A stretch of 64,000 nucleotides of DNA from Streptomyces sp. NBC_01428 (GCF_036231965.1 NZ_CP109499.1:3658001-3722000); one strand, 5' to 3'. Counted from the stretch's first letter, positions 1-9,370 are shown. The notes: a model not told the origin generated them from the sequence alone. Numbers and translations are program-made.

Positions 1-391
1 CGAGCGGTCCGGACAGGACGGTGAGCGCCGCCCGGAACACCCCGACGATCGCCCGCCGCTCGGAGACGCGCTGCAGGGCGCGCCGCAGCACCCGGCGGTC
101 GAAGCGCACGAGGACCGACTTGATCAGCCCTTCCAGGGCGTCGGCCCCGGTGGAGGTCCAGGCGTTGTACCAGACGGTGTGGACACCCTGTCTGGCCCCC
201 AGCTCGGCGTCCACCAGCCGCATGAGGCTGCTCTTCCCCATGCCCCACCCCGCGTCCACCGCGAGGGTGAACGGGGTCGCGGCGCGTGAGCCGTGGAGCA
301 GCCGGGCGAGTTCCCGGGCGGCCCGGCCCGCGCCCAGCAGATCGTCCCCCGGCCCGCTCACCGGCTCGTCGTTCAACAGCGAGAACTCCAC
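1..391 (-). CDS. KAP-family P-loop ATPase, N-terminal part (cut by window edge)
   Basis: This is the first 130 codons of a gene that runs off the left edge. It starts at a GTG preceded by GGGGGAGG six bases upstream. Near residue 46 the translation shows a Walker A-like WGMGKSSLM, followed about 20 residues later by VWYNAW. This pairing is typical of KAP NTPases, predicted signalling ATPases often anchored to the membrane by helices inserted in the ATPase domain. A hydrophobic stretch (VFRAALTVLSG) begins where the window cuts the gene. It is transcribed away from alaA with a 248-bp gap between them. The family call rests on the N-terminal motifs only. Another STAND or AAA ATPase is possible. 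Confidence 0.72.
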   Translation of the reverse strand, partial: MEFSLLNDEPVSGPGDDLLGAGRAARELARLLHGSRAATPFTLAVDAGWGMGKSSLMRLVDAELGARQGVHTVWYNAWTSTGADALEGLIKSVLVRFDRRVLRRALQRVSERRAIVGVFRAALTVLSGPL

Positions 392-626
392 GCCCTGCCT
401 CCCCCGTGCGGCAGGGTCAACCTACTGGGAGGGACGGCCGGCCGGGGGCCTTCCGTCGCCCTGAGGGAGGAACCTCCCCCGGCGGGCTTCGCGGCCCCGT
501 GGACCCGGGGCCCGGCGGTGCGCCGCCGCGATCACCAGGGCTTTCGGAGCACCGCGCGGACAAAGACGCCCGAACCATCACGTCTCACGTGGTGAAAAAC
601 ACCCCCCGGTCCTCGTTACGCGGCCG

Positions 627-632
627 TAAGCT
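627..632 (+). promoter_or_regulatory. Candidate -10 box for leaderless alaA mRNA
   Basis: TAAGCT ends 7 nt before the alaA ATG, which would place transcription initiation at the start codon. No convincing -35 hexamer is seen 16-19 nt upstream. Confidence 0.4.
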
Positions 633-639
633 CACGGAC

Positions 640-1851
640 ATGCAGGTGATCCAGTCCACGAAGCTCGCCAACGTCTGCTACGAGATCCGGGGTCCGGTTC
701 TTGAGGAGGCGATGCGGCTGGAAGCGGCCGGTCACCGCATCCTCAAGCTCAACACGGGCAACCCGGCCGCCTTCGGGTTCGAGTGTCCGCCGGAGATCCT
801 GGAGGACATCCTCCGCAACGTCTCGTCGGCGCACGGTTACGGCGACGCCAAGGGCCTGCTCGCCGCCCGGCGCGCGGTGGTCATGCACAACCAGACCCTC
901 GGCATCGAGACGGACGTCGAGCACGTCTTCATCGGCAACGGCGTCTCCGAGCTGATCGTGATGGCGATGCAGGGCCTGCTGGACGACGGCGACGAGGTCC
1001 TCGTGCCGGCGCCGGACTACCCACTGTGGACGGCCGCCGTCTCGCTGTCCGGGGGCACGGCCGTGCACTACCGCTGCGACGAGCAGTCCGACTGGATGCC
1101 CGACCTCGCGGACGTGGAGCGGAAGGTCACCGACCGCACCAAGGCGATCGTCATCATCAACCCGAACAACCCGACCGGCGCCGTGTACGACGACGCGATG
1201 CTGCGGGGGCTCACCGACATCGCCCGCCGGCACAACCTGCTGGTCTGCTCGGACGAGATCTACGACAAGATCCTCTACGACGGGGTCACGCACACCGCGA
1301 CCGCCAAGATCGCCCCGGACCTGCTCACCCTCACCTTCAACGGCATGTCGAAGGCGTACCGGGTGGCGGGCTACCGCGTCGGCTGGATGTCGATCTCGGG
1401 GCCGCGCGGGCACGCGGACTCCTACATCGAGGGGCTGACGATCCTCGCGAACATGCGGCTGTGCGCGAACATGCCGGGCCAGCACGGCGTGGTCGCGGCG
1501 CTCAGCGGACGTCAGACGATCAACGAGCTGGTGCTGCCGGGCGGACGCCTGAAGGAACAGCGGGACGTGGCGCACGAGCTGCTGACGCAGATCCCGGGTG
1601 TGACCTGCGTGAAGCCCAAGGGGGCGCTGTATCTCTTCCCGCGCCTCGACCCCAAGGTCTTCAAGGTCAAGGACGACCGGCAGATGGTCCTCGACCTGCT
1701 GCAGCGGGAGAAGATCATGGTGGTCCAGGGGACGGGCTTCAACTGGCCCGAGCCGGACCACTTCCGGGTGGTCACCCTCCCGTCGGTCGGGGACCTGACG
1801 GACGCCGTCACGCGGATCGGCACCTTCCTGGACGGCTACAGCCAGCCGTGA
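640..1851 (+). CDS. alaA: Alanine aminotransferase, PLP-dependent class I
   Basis: The 403-residue product matches the E. coli AlaA type along its whole length as I recall that sequence. Shared features are an N-terminal SxKLANVCYEIRGPV-like segment, the NPNNPTGAVY motif, the PLP-binding lysine K238 in NGMSKAYR, and a C-terminal GTGFNWPEPDHFR segment. It should convert pyruvate and glutamate to alanine and 2-oxoglutarate in the cytosol. The reading frame stays open far upstream, but homology begins at ATG 640. There is no Shine-Dalgarno before this ATG. A -10-like TAAGCT lies exactly 7 nt upstream, which suggests a leaderless transcript. It stands alone between a divergent KAP ATPase and a downstream small gene. 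Confidence 0.95.
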   Translation: MQVIQSTKLANVCYEIRGPVLEEAMRLEAAGHRILKLNTGNPAAFGFECPPEILEDILRNVSSAHGYGDAKGLLAARRAVVMHNQTLGIETDVEHVFIGNGVSELIVMAMQGLLDDGDEVLVPAPDYPLWTAAVSLSGGTAVHYRCDEQSDWMPDLADVERKVTDRTKAIVIINPNNPTGAVYDDAMLRGLTDIARRHNLLVCSDEIYDKILYDGVTHTATAKIAPDLLTLTFNGMSKAYRVAGYRVGWMSISGPRGHADSYIEGLTILANMRLCANMPGQHGVVAALSGRQTINELVLPGGRLKEQRDVAHELLTQIPGVTCVKPKGALYLFPRLDPKVFKVKDDRQMVLDLLQREKIMVVQGTGFNWPEPDHFRVVTLPSVGDLTDAVTRIGTFLDGYSQP

Positions 1852-1977
1852 CGGAGGACGTCCGGGCGGACGCGGCGTTCACCCTCCGTGCGGGAACCGT
1901 CCAGTTCCGCGAACCGACTCAACTTTAGACCAGATCCAAGCTAGGATGGTTTCCTGTCAGGCACAGGAGGCCCTCCC

Positions 1978-2397
1978 ATGTACGAACCGATCCGCACGAA
2001 GTCGGTCCACACGGTGGCCGGCACCCCCTCCTCGGACTTCCCCCACCGGTCCCGCGAGGAGGAGCTGGACATCCAGCTCGCCGGTCACCTCGCGGCGCTG
2101 CTCGCCGTGACGGACGAGATCCGCACGGTGGCACCATCCGCGGACCTCGACACCGCCGCCGAGCGACTCGCCGGTCAGGTGACCCGCCTGCGCGGCGGCT
2201 CCACGCCGGTCCGCGCCCCAGCCGCCGCCGTCGGCGAGGCCCGGCTCGTGACCCTTCACCGGCGCGCCCACGACCTCGCCGGCCGCGCCCTCGTCGTGGC
2301 GGCCTCCCGCGCCGACACGTCCGCGGCGATCCTGTCCGCGGAGCGCATGGACGCGCACGCCGCAGCCACCGGCGCCCGCGAGCTCGCCACCCGCTGA
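1978..2397 (+). CDS. Conserved Streptomyces protein of unknown function (SCO4983-like)
   Basis: A 139-residue soluble protein with a clear AGGAGG ribosome-binding site 6 nt before ATG. It is mostly alpha-helical by composition, with no signal peptide, membrane segment or catalytic motif that I can identify. The N-terminus (YEPIRTKSVH) and a helical core (LDIQLAGHLAALLAVTDEIR) resemble a small conserved family found next to alaA in Streptomyces; I recall this family being named after SCO4983. A stem-loop terminator follows at 2451, so it is probably monocistronic. I cannot assign a function. Confidence 0.8.
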   Translation: MYEPIRTKSVHTVAGTPSSDFPHRSREEELDIQLAGHLAALLAVTDEIRTVAPSADLDTAAERLAGQVTRLRGGSTPVRAPAAAVGEARLVTLHRRAHDLAGRALVVAASRADTSAAILSAERMDAHAAATGARELATR

Positions 2398-2450
2398 GCC
2401 CGGCACCACCGGCCCCGCACCACCGGGCCCGGGGCCCCTCGATCGGCCTC

Positions 2451-2482
2451 GGTCCGCGCGCTTCGACCACGACGCGCGGACC
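2451..2482 (+). terminator. Stem-loop terminator after the 139-aa gene
   Basis: The arms GGTCCGCGCG and CGCGCGGACC pair perfectly (10 bp) around a 12-nt loop. It lies 54 nt after the preceding stop and about 190 nt before the next start. There is no T tract, as is common in high-GC actinomycetes. Confidence 0.55.
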
Positions 2483-2667
2483 GGGTGCCTCATGAGGGCC
2501 ACGCCCAGCGCCCGCTCCCGGTATGCGCCCCGCACGCACGGTCCCGGGCACCTCCCGCGCCGCCGGACCGGCGGCTCCCCCTCCGGTTGCGTACCGGGAC
2601 CCGGTCGTCACCCCGCGTTCACCCTCCGAGACGGGGAACGTTGGATTCCGAGGTGCACGCTCCAGGC

Positions 2668-3741
2668 GTGAGACGTATCGCAGGGATCGTCCTGGCGGTC
2701 CTGTTGATCGGCGGAGTGGCAGCAGCCGTCGTCGCGGGCCGCAATGGTCAGGACAAGGGCACGGCAACGAAGACCGTGCAAGGTGTGATCGGTTCGGAGA
2801 AGGCGGAGTTCTTCGCCGACCCCGACGTGGTGAAGGCCCTCGCCGCCAAGGGCTACACCGTGAAGACGGAGACCTCCGGGTCCTGGGCCATGGAAGGCCT
2901 CGACCTCAAGGGGTACGACTTCGCCTTCCCCTCCAGCCAGGCGCCGGCCGACGAGCTCGCGGACAAGTACCACCTCCGCAGCCCGCTCCCCCGGCCCTTC
3001 TACTCGCCCCTCGTCGTGGTCGCCCATCGCAGCGCGGCACAGGTCCTCGCCGCCAACGGACTGGCCACCCTCGCCAAGAACACCGGCACGCTGAAGATGG
3101 CGGCCTATCTGGACGCCGCCCGGCACGACCGGACCTGGCAGCAGCTCAAGGGCACCTCGGCACACGGCGAGCTGACCGGCACGCTGTTCATCGCCAGCAC
3201 CGACCCGGAGACCTCCAACTCCGGCGCCCTCTACCTCGCCGCCGCGTCCTACGTCGCCAACGGCGGGAACGTCGTGGCCGACGACGCCGCGATCGGCCGG
3301 ACCGCGCCCCTGATGCACCGGCTCGTCAGCGTCCAGGGAGCCCAGCAGTCCAGCAGCGACGCCGAGTTCAGGGACTTCGTCAGCGGCGTCGGCAACCCCC
3401 TCGTCCTCGTCTACGAGTCCCAGGTCGCGGCCCTGCTCACCGAGGGCGAGGACGCGGGCGACCTGACGGTGCTCTACCCGGACACCACGGCCAACAGCGA
3501 CCACACGGTCGTACCGCTCACGCCCGAGGGCCGGGCGCTCGGTGAACTCCTCAGCACGGACCCGGCGTTGCGCCGGCTCGCCGTGCGGCACGGCTTCCGG
3601 CCGCAGGGCGCGACCGCCGAGTTCACCGCGGCGACCGCCGCCCACGCCACCTACCTCAACCAGAAGCTGACCGGCGTCCGGCAGGCGCCCGTGCCCGCCT
3701 CCAAGGTGCTGCACGAGATGGCGCGCCGGGCCGGGAACTAG
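2668..3741 (+). CDS. Exported substrate-binding-like protein, first gene of telA/vWA operon
   Basis: From GTG 2668 the product is 357 residues. An RR pair and a hydrophobic helix (IVLAVLLIGGVAAAVVAG) form an uncleaved anchor or signal peptide. The rest looks like a type II periplasmic-binding-protein fold: beta-rich segments, and a TSNSGALYLAAASYV motif resembling the oxyanion-binding SNSG loop of phosphate or tungstate binders. There is no lipobox cysteine. The start is uncertain: the frame is open to 2485, TTG 2641 and GTG 2653 are alternatives, and none has a well-spaced ribosome-binding site. Ten bases separate it from the TelA gene. It shares its fold and SNSG motif with the third gene of the operon, so the two are probably paralogous receptors. 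The ligand is unknown. Confidence 0.75.
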   Translation: MRRIAGIVLAVLLIGGVAAAVVAGRNGQDKGTATKTVQGVIGSEKAEFFADPDVVKALAAKGYTVKTETSGSWAMEGLDLKGYDFAFPSSQAPADELADKYHLRSPLPRPFYSPLVVVAHRSAAQVLAANGLATLAKNTGTLKMAAYLDAARHDRTWQQLKGTSAHGELTGTLFIASTDPETSNSGALYLAAASYVANGGNVVADDAAIGRTAPLMHRLVSVQGAQQSSSDAEFRDFVSGVGNPLVLVYESQVAALLTEGEDAGDLTVLYPDTTANSDHTVVPLTPEGRALGELLSTDPALRRLAVRHGFRPQGATAEFTAATAAHATYLNQKLTGVRQAPVPASKVLHEMARRAGN

Positions 3742-3751
3742 GGGGAAGCGC

Positions 3752-4924
3752 ATGACCACCGAAGACACGTTCACGCTCACTCCGCCCGAGGCCGTGGCGC
3801 CCGTGCCGCGGGACAAGGCCGGGGGGCTCGTGCCCGTCGACGACGCCGTGCGGGACGAGATGGCCCGGCGCGCCGCGGAGTACATCGAGGGACTCGCCGT
3901 CCTGGACGCCCGCTCGCCCGAGTTCGCCGGCAAGGTCGGTGAGATCGCCGGGCTGGGATCGAGCGAGATGCGCGGCGCCGCCGCCCAGTCCAACCGGATG
4001 CTGGAACGGACCATCCGCAGCCTGCCCTCCACGGGCGAGGACGCCCAGTCGCACGTCGCGGGCTCCCTCGTCGAACTCCGCCGCGTGGTCGAGGACCTGG
4101 ACCCGCGCGACCTGTCGGCGAGCAAGGGCCGCAGGTTCCTCTCCAAGCTCCCCGGCGGCAACCGGCTGCGCGACCACGTCGCCAAGTACGCCTCCGCACA
4201 GGGCACGTTGAACAAGATCGTGGGCTCGCTGCGCGGCGGCCAGGACGAACTGCGCAGGGACAACGCGGCCCTGCAGACCGAACGCGTCCGCCTCTGGGAG
4301 ACGATGGGCAAGCTCCAGGAGTACGTCGTGCTGACCCGGGCCCTGGACGGCGCCGTCGAGGACCACATCGCGGGCGTCGACACCACCGACCCGGCGCAGG
4401 CCGACACCCTGCGCTCCGACGTCCTCTTCCCCGTCCGGCAGAAGCAGCAGGACCTGCTCACCCAGCTCGCCGTCTGCGCGCAGGGCTATCTCGCGATGGA
4501 CGTCGTCCGGCGCAACAACGAGGAACTCATCAAGGGCGTCGACCGCGCGGCCACCACGACCGTCTCCGCCCTGCGCATCTCCGTGATGCTCGCCTCCGCG
4601 CTGGACAACCAGCGCAAGGTCGTCGACCAGGTCAACGCCCTGCGCGGCACCACCGAGGACCTCATCCGCGGCAACGCCGAGATGCTCGCCACCCAGAGCG
4701 GCGAGATCCAGCGCATCGCCGCCGACCCGGCCGTCGGCGCGGAGACCCTGCGCAACGCCTTCCAGGAGATCTACCGCACCCTCGACGCCATCGACACGTA
4801 CAAGGTGCGGGCGACCGAGACGATGGCCGCGACGGTGGAGTCCCTCACGTCCGAACTCCGGCAGGCCGGCGGCCTTCTGGAGCGCAGCCGCACCCAGGGC
4901 GCACTGGAGGGCGGGCTCGGATGA
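3752..4924 (+). CDS. Toxic anion resistance protein, TelA family
   Basis: 390 residues from an ATG with GGGGGA 5 nt upstream. The protein is charged, almost wholly alpha-helical and coiled-coil-like, with no membrane span, as expected of TelA/KlaA proteins. Supporting segments are the helical RLWETMGKLQEYVVLTRALDG and the DVLFPVRQKQQDLLTQLAV region followed by YLAMDVVRRNNEELIKGVDRA, typical of the family core. Family members are linked to tellurite or other toxic-anion and antibiotic tolerance, but the biochemical role is unknown. Its stop overlaps the start of the vWA lipoprotein gene (ATGA), so the two are probably translationally coupled. Confidence 0.92.
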   Translation: MTTEDTFTLTPPEAVAPVPRDKAGGLVPVDDAVRDEMARRAAEYIEGLAVLDARSPEFAGKVGEIAGLGSSEMRGAAAQSNRMLERTIRSLPSTGEDAQSHVAGSLVELRRVVEDLDPRDLSASKGRRFLSKLPGGNRLRDHVAKYASAQGTLNKIVGSLRGGQDELRRDNAALQTERVRLWETMGKLQEYVVLTRALDGAVEDHIAGVDTTDPAQADTLRSDVLFPVRQKQQDLLTQLAVCAQGYLAMDVVRRNNEELIKGVDRAATTTVSALRISVMLASALDNQRKVVDQVNALRGTTEDLIRGNAEMLATQSGEIQRIAADPAVGAETLRNAFQEIYRTLDAIDTYKVRATETMAATVESLTSELRQAGGLLERSRTQGALEGGLG

Positions 4925-6465
4925 GACACCTCCGACGGGCGGCCTGCGCGGCCGCGGCGCTGCTCGCCGTCACCGCGTGCACGGCGCAGGGCGAAGGGAG
5001 GTCCGGGGACGACACCGCCCCCGAGCCCGGCACCCTCCGGATCCTCGCCTCCAGCGAACTCAGCGACATGAAGCCGGCCCTCGACCGGATCAGGCAGGAC
5101 ACCGGCATCACGGTCAGGCCCACCTACATGGGCACGCTCGCCGCCGTGGACCTGCTCGCGCGCGGCACGGCGGACGACGCCTACGACGCCCTGTGGCTCT
5201 CCTCCGACGACTATCTGCACCTGCGCCCGGAGGCCGCGAGGAAGGTCGTCTCGGAGACACCGGTCATGTCGAGCCCGGTGGCGATCGGGGTCGAGCCGGC
5301 CACCGTGACCGCGCTCGGCTGGAAGCCCGACGACGTGACCTGGTCCCAGGTGGAGAAGGCGGTGGCGGAAGGAAGACTGACGTACGGCATGACCGATCCG
5401 GCGCGCTCCAACTCCGGCTTCTCCACGCTGATCTCGGTGGCCTCCGGACTGTCCGGCGCCCAGTCGGCCCTCACGACCGCCGACGTGGACAGGGCGACGC
5501 CCCGGCTGCGGGAGTTCTTCACAGGACAGAAGCTGACATCGGGTTCGTCCGACTGGCTGGCCACCGCCTACGAACGCCGCGGCACGGTGGACGCCCTGCT
5601 CAACTACGAGTCCGTCCTCAAGGGCGTCAAGGGCCTGACGGTCATCCGCCCGCGGGACGGTGTGGTGACCGCCGACTACCCGCTCTCCTCCCTCGCCGCG
5701 TCCTCCAAGGACACCCGCGAGACGGTCCGGCGTCTCGCCGAGGCGCTGCGCGCACCGGACAGCCAGCGGCGGATCACCGAGACGACGCACCGGCGCCCGG
5801 TCGTCGCCTCCGTCGCCCCGGCGGCGGGACTCGACACCGGACGCCGGCGCGAACTCCCCTTTCCCGGAAGCCGGTCCGTCGCCGACAAGCTCCTCGACGC
5901 CTACGAGAACAAGCTCCGCCGGCCGTCCAGGACCGTCTACGTCCTGGACACCTCGGGCTCCATGGACGGCGACCGGCTCGACCGGCTCAAGAAGGCGCTC
6001 GGCGATCTCACCGGCGACTTCCGCGACCGCGAGGAGGTGACGCTCATGCCGTTCGGATCGGACGTCAAGAGCGTCCGCACGCACGTCGTGCGGCCCGAGG
6101 ACCCGAAGGCCGGACTCGACGCCATCCGCGCGGACACCCGCTCACTGAGCGCCGACGGCGACACCGCGATCTACACGTCACTGGAGAAGGCGTACGAGCA
6201 TCTCGGCGCCGACGACGACACGTTCACCTCGGTCGTGCTGATGACGGACGGCGAGAACACCCGGGGCGCGAGCCCGTCCGACTTCGACGCCTTCTACGAC
6301 CGGCTGCCGGACGGACAGCGGGAGATCCCCGTCTTCCCGATCCTCTTCGGCGACTCCGACCGCGGCGAGCTCCAGCACATCGCCGACCTGACCGGCGGCC
6401 GTCTCTTCGACGCTCAGAAGGGCTCACTCGACGGCGCCTTCGAGGAGATCCGTGGCTACCAATAG
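4921..6465 (+). CDS. Lipoprotein with substrate-binding domain fused to a von Willebrand A domain
   Basis: 514 residues starting in a 4-bp overlap with the TelA gene. The N-terminus has arginines, a short hydrophobic run and the lipobox LAVTAC (Cys20), so the protein should be membrane-anchored and face outward. Residues about 35-315 look like a type II solute-binding domain, with an ARSNSGFSTL motif like that of the first gene in the operon. From about residue 335 a vWA domain begins. The metal-ion-dependent adhesion site DTSGS is at about 343-347, with later TAIYTSL and MTDGENTRG elements. vWA domains bind protein partners through a metal ion. The combination suggests a ligand-sensing surface protein working with TelA and the downstream membrane protein. 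Confidence 0.88.
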   Translation: MRHLRRAACAAAALLAVTACTAQGEGRSGDDTAPEPGTLRILASSELSDMKPALDRIRQDTGITVRPTYMGTLAAVDLLARGTADDAYDALWLSSDDYLHLRPEAARKVVSETPVMSSPVAIGVEPATVTALGWKPDDVTWSQVEKAVAEGRLTYGMTDPARSNSGFSTLISVASGLSGAQSALTTADVDRATPRLREFFTGQKLTSGSSDWLATAYERRGTVDALLNYESVLKGVKGLTVIRPRDGVVTADYPLSSLAASSKDTRETVRRLAEALRAPDSQRRITETTHRRPVVASVAPAAGLDTGRRRELPFPGSRSVADKLLDAYENKLRRPSRTVYVLDTSGSMDGDRLDRLKKALGDLTGDFRDREEVTLMPFGSDVKSVRTHVVRPEDPKAGLDAIRADTRSLSADGDTAIYTSLEKAYEHLGADDDTFTSVVLMTDGENTRGASPSDFDAFYDRLPDGQREIPVFPILFGDSDRGELQHIADLTGGRLFDAQKGSLDGAFEEIRGYQ

Positions 6466-7060
6466 GCTCGTCGGCTTCCTGGAGTCCCGCAAGAACCTCA
6501 CCGGCAGCGCGTGCGGGATCGCCGGGCTCGCGCTGACCTTCGCCGGGATCGCCGGTCCGTACTGGCCGGTGGTCGTCGCGGGCCTGTACGGCGCGGGCGC
6601 GCTGATCGCCCCGCCGGAGCGCCCGCCCCTCCCCGACTTCCCCGACCCTTCCGCCCAACTGGAGGAACTGCGCGCCGACTTCGGCACGCTGCGGGAGTAT
6701 CTCGACGGGGTGGAGCTGCCGCCCGCGGCCGCCGGCCGGCTCACGGAGCTGACCGAGGTGCTCACCGCGCTGCTCGACCCCGGCTGGGTCGCCGAGGTCC
6801 TCGCGCAGGACCCGGAGGGCGTGCACGCCCTGTCGCGCGCGGTTCGGCAGGACGTCCCGGAGGCGGTCGACACCTTCGTGCGCACCCGGTGGTGGACCCG
6901 GCTGGCCCCCGGCACCGAACCGCCGGAGCGCCATCTGGAGCGCCAGCTCACGGTGTTGCAGGAAGAGGCGGACCGGCTCGCGGCGGCGCTGCGCGAGACG
7001 GAGGCCCGGCGCCAGGAGTCGCACACCCGCTATCTGGAGGAGCGCGGCCGCTCGCAGTGA
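6452..7060 (+). CDS. Small membrane protein, last gene of telA/vWA operon
   Basis: 202 residues from a GTG that overlaps the end of the vWA gene by 14 bp. Residues about 15-50 form two adjacent hydrophobic segments (GSACGIAGLALTFAGIAG and WPVVVAGLYGAGALIA). The rest is a soluble, charged helical tail that could form a coiled coil near its end (LERQLTVLQEEADRLAAAL). It has some resemblance to proteins annotated only as 5-bromo-4-chloroindolyl phosphate hydrolysis-like or TelA-associated membrane proteins, but I do not recognise a named family. The overlap and the shared operon suggest it docks TelA or the receptors at the membrane. A strong terminator follows. Confidence 0.8.
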   Translation: MATNRLVGFLESRKNLTGSACGIAGLALTFAGIAGPYWPVVVAGLYGAGALIAPPERPPLPDFPDPSAQLEELRADFGTLREYLDGVELPPAAAGRLTELTEVLTALLDPGWVAEVLAQDPEGVHALSRAVRQDVPEAVDTFVRTRWWTRLAPGTEPPERHLERQLTVLQEEADRLAAALRETEARRQESHTRYLEERGRSQ

Positions 7061-7117
7061 CGGCCGCTTTCCGGCCGTTCCGTTCCCGCGCGGGCGGGGC
7101 TGCCGGGGACGAAAGCG

Positions 7118-7153
7118 GCCGGGGCCCCGCACAGAGGTGTGCGGGGCCCCGGC
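7118..7153. terminator. Bidirectional terminator between the telA operon and pckG
   Basis: Sixteen-base arms (GCCGGGGCCCCGCACA and its exact complement) flank a GAGG tetraloop. It sits 57 nt past the stop of the operon on the plus strand and 76 nt past the pckG stop on the minus strand. Confidence 0.85.
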
Positions 7154-7229
7154 GGGGTGCTGTCACCGCGGCCGGTCCGGACGACGTCGCAGGTCAGGGC
7201 AACGGGACCGGCCGCGGAGCGGCGGGGTG

Positions 7230-9047
7230 TCAGCCCAGGCGCTGCACCAGCGCGCGGTACTCGTCCCACAGCTCCGTCGGAGTGTGTTCGCCGAAGGTGT
7301 TGAGGTGCTCGGGAACCAGTGCGGCCTCCTCGCGCCAGACCTCCTTGTCGACCGTGAGCAGGAAGTCGAGGTCGGCGTCGGCAAGGCCGAGTCCGTCGGT
7401 GTCGAGGGACTCCCGGGTCGGCAGGACGCCGATCGGGGTCTCGACGCCCTCGGCCTTGCCTTCGAGGCGCTCGACGATCCACTTCAGGACACGGCTGTTC
7501 TCGCCGAAGCCGGGCCACACGAACTTGCCCGCGTCGTTCTTGCGGAACCAGTTCACGTAGTAGATCTTCGGGAGCTTCGCCTGGTCCTTGTCCTTGGCGA
7601 CGTCGACCCAGTGGCCCATGTAGTCGCCCATGTTGTAGCCGCAGAACGGGAGCATGGCGAACGGGTCGCGGCGCAGCTCGCCGACCTTGCCCTCGGCGGC
7701 GGCCGTCTTCTCGGAGGCCACGTTCGCGCCGAGGAAGACGCCGTGGTTCCAGTCGAAGGACTCCGTCACCAGCGGTACGGCCGTGGCACGGCGGCCGCCG
7801 AAGAGGATCGCCGAGATCGGCACGCCCTTCGGGTCCTCCCACTCCGGCGCGATGATCGGGCACTGCGAGGCGGGCACCGTGAAGCGGGCGTTGGGGTGCG
7901 CGGCGGGCGAACCGGACTCGGGCGTCCAGTCGTTGCCCTTCCAGTCGGTGAGGTGGGCCGGAGTCTCCTCCGTCATGCCCTCCCACCAGATGTCGTTGTC
8001 GTCGGTGAGCGCCACGTTGGTGAAGACGGAGTTGCCCCACAGGGTCTTCATCGCGTTGGCGTTGGTGTGCTCACCGGTGCCGGGCGCGACGCCGAAGAAG
8101 CCGGCCTCGGGGTTGATGGCGTACAGCCGGCCGTCCTCGCCGAAGCGCATCCAGGCGATGTCGTCGCCGATGGTCTCGACGGTCCAGCCGGAGACGGTGG
8201 GCTCCAGCATGGCGAGGTTCGTCTTGCCGCAGGCGCTCGGGAAGGCGGCGGCGACGTACTTCGACTCGCCGTGCGGGGGCGTCAGCTTGAGGATGAGCAT
8301 GTGCTCGGCGAGCCAGCCCTCGTCGCGTGCCATCACGGACGCGATGCGCAGGGCGTAGCACTTCTTGCCGAGCAGGGCGTTGCCGCCGTAGCCCGATCCG
8401 TACGACCAGATCTCGCGGGTCTCGGGGAAGTGCGAGATGTACTTCGTGGAGTTGCACGGCCACGGCACGTCCGCCTCGCCCTCGGCGAGCGGCGCTCCGA
8501 GCGTGTGCACAGCACGCACGAAGAAGCCGTCGGTACCGAGTTCGTCGAGGACGGGCTGCCCCATGCGGGTCATGGTGCGCATGGAGACGGCGACGTAGGC
8601 GGAGTCGGTGATCTCGACGCCGATCGCGGACAGGTCCGAACCGAGGGGACCCATGCAGAACGGGACGACGTACATCGTCCGGCCCTTCATGGAGCCGCGG
8701 AAGACGCCCTTCTCTCCCGCGAAGATCTCGCGCATCTCTGCGGGAGCCTTCCAGTGGTTGGTCGGGCCCGCGTCCTGCTCCTTCTCGGAGCAGATGAAGG
8801 TCCTGTCCTCGACCCGGGCGACATCGGTCGGGTCGGAGGCCGCGTAGTACGAGTTGGGGCGCTTGATCGGGTCGAGCTTCCTGAAGGTGCCCTTGCGGAC
8901 GAGCTCCTCGCTCAGTCGCTCGTACTCGGCCTCGGATCCGTCGCACCAGACCACGTTGTCCGGCTGGGTCAGTTCGGCGATCTCGTTGACCCACGAGATC
9001 AGTTCTTTGTGGTTGGTCGGGACGGGAGCCGCGATGTCGCGCGCCAC
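7230..9047 (-). CDS. pckG: Phosphoenolpyruvate carboxykinase (GTP)
   Basis: 605 residues, the normal size for the GTP-dependent enzyme. It catalyses oxaloacetate + GTP to phosphoenolpyruvate + GDP + CO2 in gluconeogenesis. The GTP-class nucleotide loop [12 protein letters not shown] is at about residue 267, preceded by [14 protein letters not shown] and followed by [20 protein letters not shown]. The start is GTG 9047, with AGGAG upstream at good spacing (TTTAGGAGCAATC). The open frame extends 29 codons further upstream, but those are not family-like. It is transcribed alone, between a strong terminator and a divergent gene. Confidence 0.97.
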   Translation of the reverse strand: MARDIAAPVPTNHKELISWVNEIAELTQPDNVVWCDGSEAEYERLSEELVRKGTFRKLDPIKRPNSYYAASDPTDVARVEDRTFICSEKEQDAGPTNHWKAPAEMREIFAGEKGVFRGSMKGRTMYVVPFCMGPLGSDLSAIGVEITDSAYVAVSMRTMTRMGQPVLDELGTDGFFVRAVHTLGAPLAEGEADVPWPCNSTKYISHFPETREIWSYGSGYGGNALLGKKCYALRIASVMARDEGWLAEHMLILKLTPPHGESKYVAAAFPSACGKTNLAMLEPTVSGWTVETIGDDIAWMRFGEDGRLYAINPEAGFFGVAPGTGEHTNANAMKTLWGNSVFTNVALTDDNDIWWEGMTEETPAHLTDWKGNDWTPESGSPAAHPNARFTVPASQCPIIAPEWEDPKGVPISAILFGGRRATAVPLVTESFDWNHGVFLGANVASEKTAAAEGKVGELRRDPFAMLPFCGYNMGDYMGHWVDVAKDKDQAKLPKIYYVNWFRKNDAGKFVWPGFGENSRVLKWIVERLEGKAEGVETPIGVLPTRESLDTDGLGLADADLDFLLTVDKEVWREEAALVPEHLNTFGEHTPTELWDEYRALVQRLG

Positions 9048-9370
9048 GATTGCTCCTAAATGAGGGTTTTGTTGTTGTGCCCCGTGGGGGCTGCGACCCG
9101 GATGCTTCACGGTGGTTGACCCCCTGGCGCTCATCCGGTGCCGACCGCACTCATTTGATCATCCGACTGAACCGCCCATATGTCCAGAGGGCCTCACACC
9201 TGAGCGGAGTGAGCATCGCCACTCGCCGGAGGGTTTCCCCCCGCTTGCCTCGGGTTCACCGCGAGTACCCCCGCGCCGCCCGGCCGGCCGCGTGAGAGCA
9301 TGGCCACTATTGGCGGCTCCTTATGTCGGACTGACGCGTAACTTACGGTTCCGTAGGTACGATTCGGACC
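9048..9370. promoter_or_regulatory. Divergent promoter region between pckG and the hemolysin-III-like gene
   Basis: This 323-bp gene-free stretch must carry the promoters of both divergent genes. The pckG leader is unusually A/C-rich just before its ribosome-binding site (GGCACAACAACAAAACCC). I cannot place a convincing pckG -35/-10 pair. The right end carries a promoter with an embedded palindrome, listed separately. No RNA gene or small coding sequence is evident. Confidence 0.6.
9331..9359 (+). promoter_or_regulatory. Promoter of the hemolysin-III-like gene with embedded operator
   Basis: CTGACG (9331-9336) and TAGGTA (9354-9359) are spaced 17 bp apart, matching a vegetative -35/-10 pair at 4/6 and 3-4/6. 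An 18-bp near-palindrome, ACTTACGGTTCCGTAGGT (9341-9358, 7 of 8 base pairs), fills the spacer and -10 box. This is the placement expected of a TetR-type repressor site. The mRNA leader would be only about 5 nt. Confidence 0.5.

Noticed and set aside
286..639. Upstream extension of the alaA open frame
   Set aside because: Pro/Arg-rich residues not found in aminotransferases; the frame is open only because of high GC. Family similarity starts at 640.
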